This document shows, piece after piece, positions 54,521 to 57,935 of a DNA stretch of 57,935 nucleotides. Under the pieces are notes generated by a model. That model was not told the DNA's origin and made no database searches. It saw only the letters and a program-made list of their open reading frames with translations. How positions within the stretch are numbered: position 1 is the stretch's first letter; the number at the start of each line of letters is the position of its first letter. The translations under genes and the position numbers were made by a program. Source of the DNA: JAUXFK01 sp034189035 (GTDB lineage: Bacteria; Desulfobacterota; UBA8473); NCBI GenBank assembly GCA_034189035.1, contig JAXHVA010000016.1, positions 1 through 57,935 on the forward strand, read 5' to 3'.

Positions 54521-55566
54521 TCTCCTTTTGATTCATATTGCACGATTACCGGTTGTCCTGCCCTTGGGGTAATGACCTCGGAAAAATCCTCTTCCATTTC
54601 GTAAAGAGCTGAGACTTCACTGGCAAAGCAGGTAGATTCTTGAGTTCGTCCAATGGTCATGGGTCTCAATTTGGTATTGTCCGTTATGCTGAATAACCCG
54701 TTGTCAAATCCGGCAAGAATAGCAAAAGGGCCGTTTAGCATCGCGGATTCATAGATCACCTTCATCGCAATCATACGATCCTTTTCTTCCTTATTAGAAA
54801 ATCGCTCTGTTGTTGTCCAGTAAGGAGGGGCCAAGACAGTCACTGCATCGAGGACCGATAGTCTATGGCGACGGATCAAGATATCGAGAAGATATGCAGC
54901 CACTTCAGTGTCGGTTTGAAGTGTGCAGATGTAACCATAGGTCTGTAAATACCGCTTATTGATTCCATATGAGGATATCTCACCGTTGTGTACGATCGAC
55001 CAGCCTAAAAGATTGAAAGGATGTGCCCCTCCCCACCAGCCTGGTGTATTTGTAGGGAATCTATTGTGCGCAATCCAACAGTACCCTTCGTATTCATCGA
55101 GACAAAAGAACTCATAAATATCCTTGGGGGTTCCTACCCCTTTAAATACCCCCATATTCTTACCGCTCGAACAGACAAAGGCCTCATCAATGGATGTATT
55201 GATCTTCATGACCTTATCCATCACAAAGTCATCGAGGTTGCCTCCTTCTCCTTCTGGTGTTGGTTCTACAAAGAAACGTCTGAAAAACGGATAATCATGG
55301 ATTCTCTTGTTCCATATCGGAAACTCCTCTGATTTTTTAATGTTGAAATGCCTCTTTAGAAAATCCGTTACATTATCGATCGCACAAGCGGATGCCCCCA
55401 TCACATGAAATGCATACGTATCTTTATAATCCGGATATATGCCATAGGCTGCATAGCCCGCACCGAGTCCGTTTCCTCGATCGTTTTGCAGTATTATAGA
55501 TCTCTTGATTCTTTCTCCAGTTTCTTTCTTTTGATTATGATGTATCCATCCGGCTATCCCACACAT
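54517..55566 (-). CDS. Glutamate synthase amidotransferase subunit (class II, Ntn)
   Basis: A protein of about 349 residues with the N-terminal nucleophile amidotransferase fold. The ATG at 55566 is chosen because it gives MCGIAGWIH, which after Met removal exposes the catalytic Cys; the frame is open 7 codons further but would bury it. AGAGGG lies about 7 bp upstream. WIAHNRFPTNTPGWWGGAHPF and VHNGEISSYGINKRYL are the glutamine-site motifs. It releases ammonia from glutamine for the FMN subunit. First gene of the glutamate synthase operon. Confidence 0.92.
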   Translation of the reverse strand: MCGIAGWIHHNQKKETGERIKRSIILQNDRGNGLGAGYAAYGIYPDYKDTYAFHVMGASACAIDNVTDFLKRHFNIKKSEEFPIWNKRIHDYPFFRRFFVEPTPEGEGGNLDDFVMDKVMKINTSIDEAFVCSSGKNMGVFKGVGTPKDIYEFFCLDEYEGYCWIAHNRFPTNTPGWWGGAHPFNLLGWSIVHNGEISSYGINKRYLQTYGYICTLQTDTEVAAYLLDILIRRHRLSVLDAVTVLAPPYWTTTERFSNKEEKDRMIAMKVIYESAMLNGPFAILAGFDNGLFSITDNTKLRPMTIGRTQESTCFASEVSALYEMEEDFSEVITPRAGQPVIVQYESKGE

Positions 55567-55662
55567 GATCATATCCCTCTGATTCATCTACTGTTAATCT
55601 TTGTAACCGCCATGTCTTTTAAGATGGTAAAGCAGTTACGAATTATTGCTAATTGGTATCAG

Positions 55663-55682
55663 TTTAGCTTTTTGAAAAGAGT
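55663..55682 (-). promoter_or_regulatory. Conserved 19-bp dyad element, copy 2 (glutamate synthase leader)
   Basis: ACTCTTTTCAAAAAGCTAA on the minus strand, about 97-116 bp upstream of the first glutamate synthase gene. As in copy 1, it is followed by TACCAA..AGCA.TAA. A sigma-54-like GGCAC ... TTTTGC lies just upstream (about 55711-55728) but with 12 rather than 10 bp between GG and GC. Confidence 0.6.
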
Positions 55683-55712
55683 AAAAAAAAGTTAACCTGT
55701 TAGAATAATTGC

Positions 55713-55744
55713 AAAAAAAAGGTGCCCTTTTGATGGACACCTTT
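55713..55744 (-). terminator. Rho-independent terminator after the small-ORF pair
   Basis: On the minus strand AAAGGTG-T-CC, a 7-nt loop, GG-G-CACCTTT, then a run of T: a 9-bp stem with one mismatch followed by eight T in all. It would stop transcription from the two small ORFs at 55795-56171 before the glutamate synthase operon. Confidence 0.7.
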
Positions 55745-55794
55745 GTCATAATCAAGTATTTACAGCACCCCATTGTGCTTCGCTCTTCTGGCCG

Positions 55795-56004
55795 CTAGCA
55801 TCCGAAGCTGATCTTGCAAGGAGGCTTACCGTGTTTTACGATATCCCAAAAGACCTCTCGTCACTCATCTGCAATCCACTCATTCCTCTCTAAAAGAGGT
55901 TTTTTAAGAACTTTTTCTAAGAAGTCAAAAAGATCCTCTTCCGGCTCATTTAGGAAAAAGTCTTCAATGATGCTCACAGATTGTTCTTGCTTATTCAATT
56001 CCAT
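55795..56004 (-). CDS. Small acidic protein, unknown; in-frame TGA splits a longer frame
   Basis: Minus-strand ORF starting MELNKQEQSVSIIEDFFLNE, 47 codons to a TGA at 55861-55863. The same frame then goes on with REVFWDIVKHGKPPCKISFGC (21 codons, written here only to show the motif in two parts: REVFWDIVKH and GKPPCKISFGC) to a TAG at 55795. The downstream part looks protein-like, so the TGA may be a nonsense mutation or, less likely, a recoded codon. The ATG overlaps the preceding ORF's stop as TAATG. No family is recognised. Confidence 0.5.
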
Positions 56005-56171
56005 TAGTAATCCATATCAACAATGATCCTTCTCACATTTCGGAAATCATAATCATTGTCTTCATAGTTTTGCGCCAGTTTTTGTATCGCATCTCTTTAC
56101 TCTTCTGTGAAGGGTAATTCGCTATAAAAATCTGTTAACTCACCATTTTCATAAATGACGTTTTCTGGCAT
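56004..56171 (-). pseudogene. Small ORF with in-frame TAA, first of a two-gene cassette
   Basis: From the ATG at 56171, with a strong AAAGGAGGG site upstream, the frame encodes MPENVIYENGELTDFYSELP and four more residues (FTEE), then a TAA at 56097-56099. In the same frame 30 more codons follow (RDAIQKLAQNYEDNDYDF, then RNVRRIIVDMDY) to a TAA that overlaps the next ORF's ATG. The start signal, the continuing frame and the coupled next gene suggest a 54-residue acidic protein with one nonsense codon. Function unknown. Confidence 0.5.
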
Positions 56172-56179
56172 GATTCCCT

Positions 56180-56580
56180 CCTTTCTTTAAAAGGCCCCCA
56201 TCTTTAAATCAAAGATGTTTATATGATGGTTGATGGAGAATTTAATGATTATTAAATAATTAACAAATAAAAATTTAATTTTTTGTCACAGCTTATATTT
56301 AAATAATATTTAAATGGTTTAATATTGTTAAATATCGCCTATCCTAAAGTTTATAACTTAATTACATTAATTATTTTACTATTACTAAAATTTCTTGTCA
56401 AGAAAAAAGCTTACCTTTCGAGTAATTGTAATTTTTATTTAATTTTATTTAATTATTGCATTCAATCATAATGGAAGTATATATTTAATTTAATTTAATT
56501 TAGAGTCGATCTTTGACCAAAGGCATTACGGACAACAAATTTGTTTTTGACTTTTTTTAATTTTCAGATAAACTGAATAC
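56180..56580. other. Extremely AT-rich intergenic region with TTAAT pentamer repeats
   Basis: About 400 bp between the divergent small-ORF cassette and the KaiC-like regulator, roughly four-fifths A+T. It contains short direct repeats such as TTTAATTTAATTTAATTTA near 56485-56503 and several ATTTAAAT palindromes. No gene is visible. It should contain both divergent promoters and may be a binding region for an AT-preferring protein. Confidence 0.6.
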
Positions 56581-56620
56581 AGATTTGGGCATTTCGCGGC
56601 AAACCTTTCGATGGAGTTTG

Positions 56621-57673
56621 ATGAAAAAAGCCTATAGCAGCGGTATAGAATACCTGGACAATATTATGGGAGGGATCTTGCTTGGAGATAATGTGGTTTG
56701 GGTATTGGAACCTGGGACATATTTCGATTATTTCTTAGAATTTTTCTTAACCGCAAAGGACGGAAGTATCTTCCAAAATATATTTATCAGCTTTGATTTT
56801 CCCCCTCAAAAGATATACACTCGTTATAAGGACTATTTCGACAGAAGAGAATTCATACTAGTCGATGCCTTCACTTTCGGTAAAGGAAAAGGAGATGCCT
56901 TATTTCAATCTTTTTACGAAAATGAGCCCATTAAATCCGGACAGGTTCGAATTCACTGCGTTAAGAATGTCATTGAACATACTCAATTCGTTAAGACCTT
57001 TCAAAAAATACAGGAAGAATTTCAAGAGGGAAGTCTTTGTAAGTATGTATTTGAGAGCTTAACCGGCATGCAAGAACTCTGGGGCGAAAGGGAGACACTC
57101 CGTTTTTTTACCTACACCTGTCCTAAGCTCTTTGAATTAAAGGCTCTCGCTTACTGGCCTTTGGCTAAAGGAGCTCATTCAGACGTATTCCTGGCGAGTA
57201 TAAGCCATATAACCCAATTGGTTATCAGTCTCAGCTTTCAGAAAGACAGTTCATGCACGGCAAAATTCTTAAATATGACGGGCAGGCCATCTCATCTTTT
57301 GAACGTCAATCATTACTATAATTTTGAGGACAATAGAATCAATTTTGTTGAAACTCCAAAAGGAGTATCAATTAATAACACACCCGAAACAGGTGAGGTT
57401 TCTTATATAGAAGGTGGGGCAAAAGGAGAGATGAATTTTGCACTCAATAATAATCCAATCAAAATAGGAACTCGCATTCGAGGTTCTAGAAAAGAGAAAA
57501 ACCTTTCGCAAGTAGAACTAGCCAGGATATTAAAGATCACCCCTAGTGCCTTATCCCAGATAGAGAATGACTTAAGCCTGCCATCCCTTCCACTCTTCGT
57601 AAAGATCGCCAGGTTCTTTGGAAAATCCCTCGATTCTTTCTTCGTCAATTCCAATCTTCCCTCTAAAAAATAA
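56621..57673 (+). CDS. KaiC-like (RecA-fold) protein with C-terminal XRE-type HTH, Walker A degenerate
   Basis: A 350-residue protein. Residues about 1-230 resemble the KaiC/RadA fold (start SSGIEYLDNIMGGILLGDNV, as in KaiC SGxxxLDxxLGGGxxxG), but the P-loop position reads LEPGTYFDYF with no GKT/S, so ATP binding is doubtful. Residues about 280-345 are a Cro/XRE helix-turn-helix (GTRIRGSRKEKNLSQVELAR, TPSALSQIENDLSLPSLPL). It is probably a DNA-binding regulator using a dead RecA domain for sensing or assembly. The ATG at 56621 has GGAG 5 bp upstream; the frame is open to 56585. Targets unknown. Confidence 0.8.
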   Translation: MKKAYSSGIEYLDNIMGGILLGDNVVWVLEPGTYFDYFLEFFLTAKDGSIFQNIFISFDFPPQKIYTRYKDYFDRREFILVDAFTFGKGKGDALFQSFYENEPIKSGQVRIHCVKNVIEHTQFVKTFQKIQEEFQEGSLCKYVFESLTGMQELWGERETLRFFTYTCPKLFELKALAYWPLAKGAHSDVFLASISHITQLVISLSFQKDSSCTAKFLNMTGRPSHLLNVNHYYNFEDNRINFVETPKGVSINNTPETGEVSYIEGGAKGEMNFALNNNPIKIGTRIRGSRKEKNLSQVELARILKITPSALSQIENDLSLPSLPLFVKIARFFGKSLDSFFVNSNLPSKK

Positions 57674-57785
57674 CGGTTACAAAAAAGAGGAGTATAATTG
57701 TTATTATTATGAAATACAACGCTATCATCAAGCTTCAACGATTTTACAAAAATCTATACTGTTACGAAGAAGGGGAGGGACTTTT

Positions 57786-57935
57786 TATATTCCCCCGAAA
57801 AAGTGGACACGGTTTTAAGCCGCCATTTTGAAGACCTCGTATTGACAAGGGTTCATATACTGTAAAGCCGAATGACGACGTTGTCTATTATAAAATAATT
57901 CGATGTAATCGAACAGGCTAGCTTTTGCCTCTTTA
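57786..57935 (-). mobile_element. IS3-family element, right end, right copy (inverted relative to the left copy)
   Basis: On the minus strand 57934-57815 encodes the same OrfB C-terminus as at 2-118, ending in TAA. It is followed by GTGTCCACTTTTTCGGGGG (57792-57810) as terminal repeat. The coding part is identical to the left copy, while the few bases between stop and tip differ slightly. The element continues off the window. Confidence 0.9.

Noticed and set aside
55711..55728. GGGCACC-T8-GC resembling a sigma-54 promoter before the glutamate synthase operon
   Set aside because: GG and GC are 12 bp apart instead of 10, and the bases belong to the stem and T tail of a terminator.

Overview
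The window is about 58 kb of a bacterial chromosome. It looks like a strictly anaerobic, Gram-negative member of the Desulfobacterota (former Deltaproteobacteria). The basis is an nif operon of the anaerobe type (two NifI PII-like genes between nifH and nifD), a split archaeal-type glutamate synthase, a thiolase/OB-fold pair common in sulfate reducers, an outer-membrane porin, and sigma-54 promoters with NtrC-family activators. The species cannot be named from the sequence. No rRNA, tRNA or CRISPR array was seen.

Layout. Positions 1-147 and 57786-57935 are the same IS3-family right end in inverted orientation, so the window is bounded by IS copies. Positions 149-1861 are a graveyard: a frameshifted HigA antitoxin, a decayed REP-associated tyrosine transposase and unassigned AT-rich sequence. 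A metallo-beta-lactamase-fold hydrolase (2035-2778) and a broken phenylacetate-CoA-ligase-like gene (2923-4210) follow. The glnD-glnB-amtB nitrogen-sensing operon (4359-8619, minus strand) has a recognisable sigma-54 promoter. Next come nadE, a remnant of a nifV-like gene, an unknown gene, and the thiolase/OB-fold pair.

Positions 14080-26358 form a defence island: a MazEF-type toxin-antitoxin pair, a short type II CBASS operon (membrane protein, CD-NTase, E2-like protein) on the minus strand, and a divergent type I restriction-modification operon. The latter holds a half-size S protein, HsdM, HsdS, an AlbA/Schlafen-type ATPase, HsdR and a YgjP-type metallopeptidase. The HsdS has two nearly duplicate target-recognition domains.

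Positions 26452-43255 are the nitrogen-fixation block. On the minus strand it reads nifA, then nifH-nifI1-nifI2-nifD-nifK-nifE-nifN-nifB-[2Fe-2S] ferredoxin-GNAT-nifX-like-DUF364-modA-modB-modC-nifV, with a convergent 4Fe-4S ferredoxin gene at the end. nifH has a sigma-54 promoter. A run of 13 G occupies the ribosome-binding position of nifV. A decayed ISNCY-type transposase (43595-45085) separates this block from a second nitrogen module.

That second module (45543-55566, minus strand) is a three-gene split glutamate synthase, a cytosolic GAF-GAF histidine kinase, an NtrC-family response regulator, a stand-alone receiver protein and a beta-barrel porin. The last two have their own near-perfect sigma-54 promoter. 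A 19-bp dyad element, ACTCTTTTCAAAAAGCTAA, is repeated perfectly upstream of glnD, upstream of the glutamate synthase operon, and between the response-regulator and receiver genes. It suggests an undescribed nitrogen regulon operator or leader element. The right edge holds two tiny ORFs, each with an in-frame stop, and a divergent KaiC-like/XRE-HTH regulator that has lost its Walker A motif.

Working model: the kinase/regulator pair, GlnD, PII and NifI proteins sense nitrogen status. AmtB, glutamate synthase, NAD synthetase and the porin serve ammonium uptake and assimilation. NifA and sigma-54 drive nitrogenase, whose cofactor supply (molybdate uptake, homocitrate, NifB, NifEN) is encoded in the same transcription unit.
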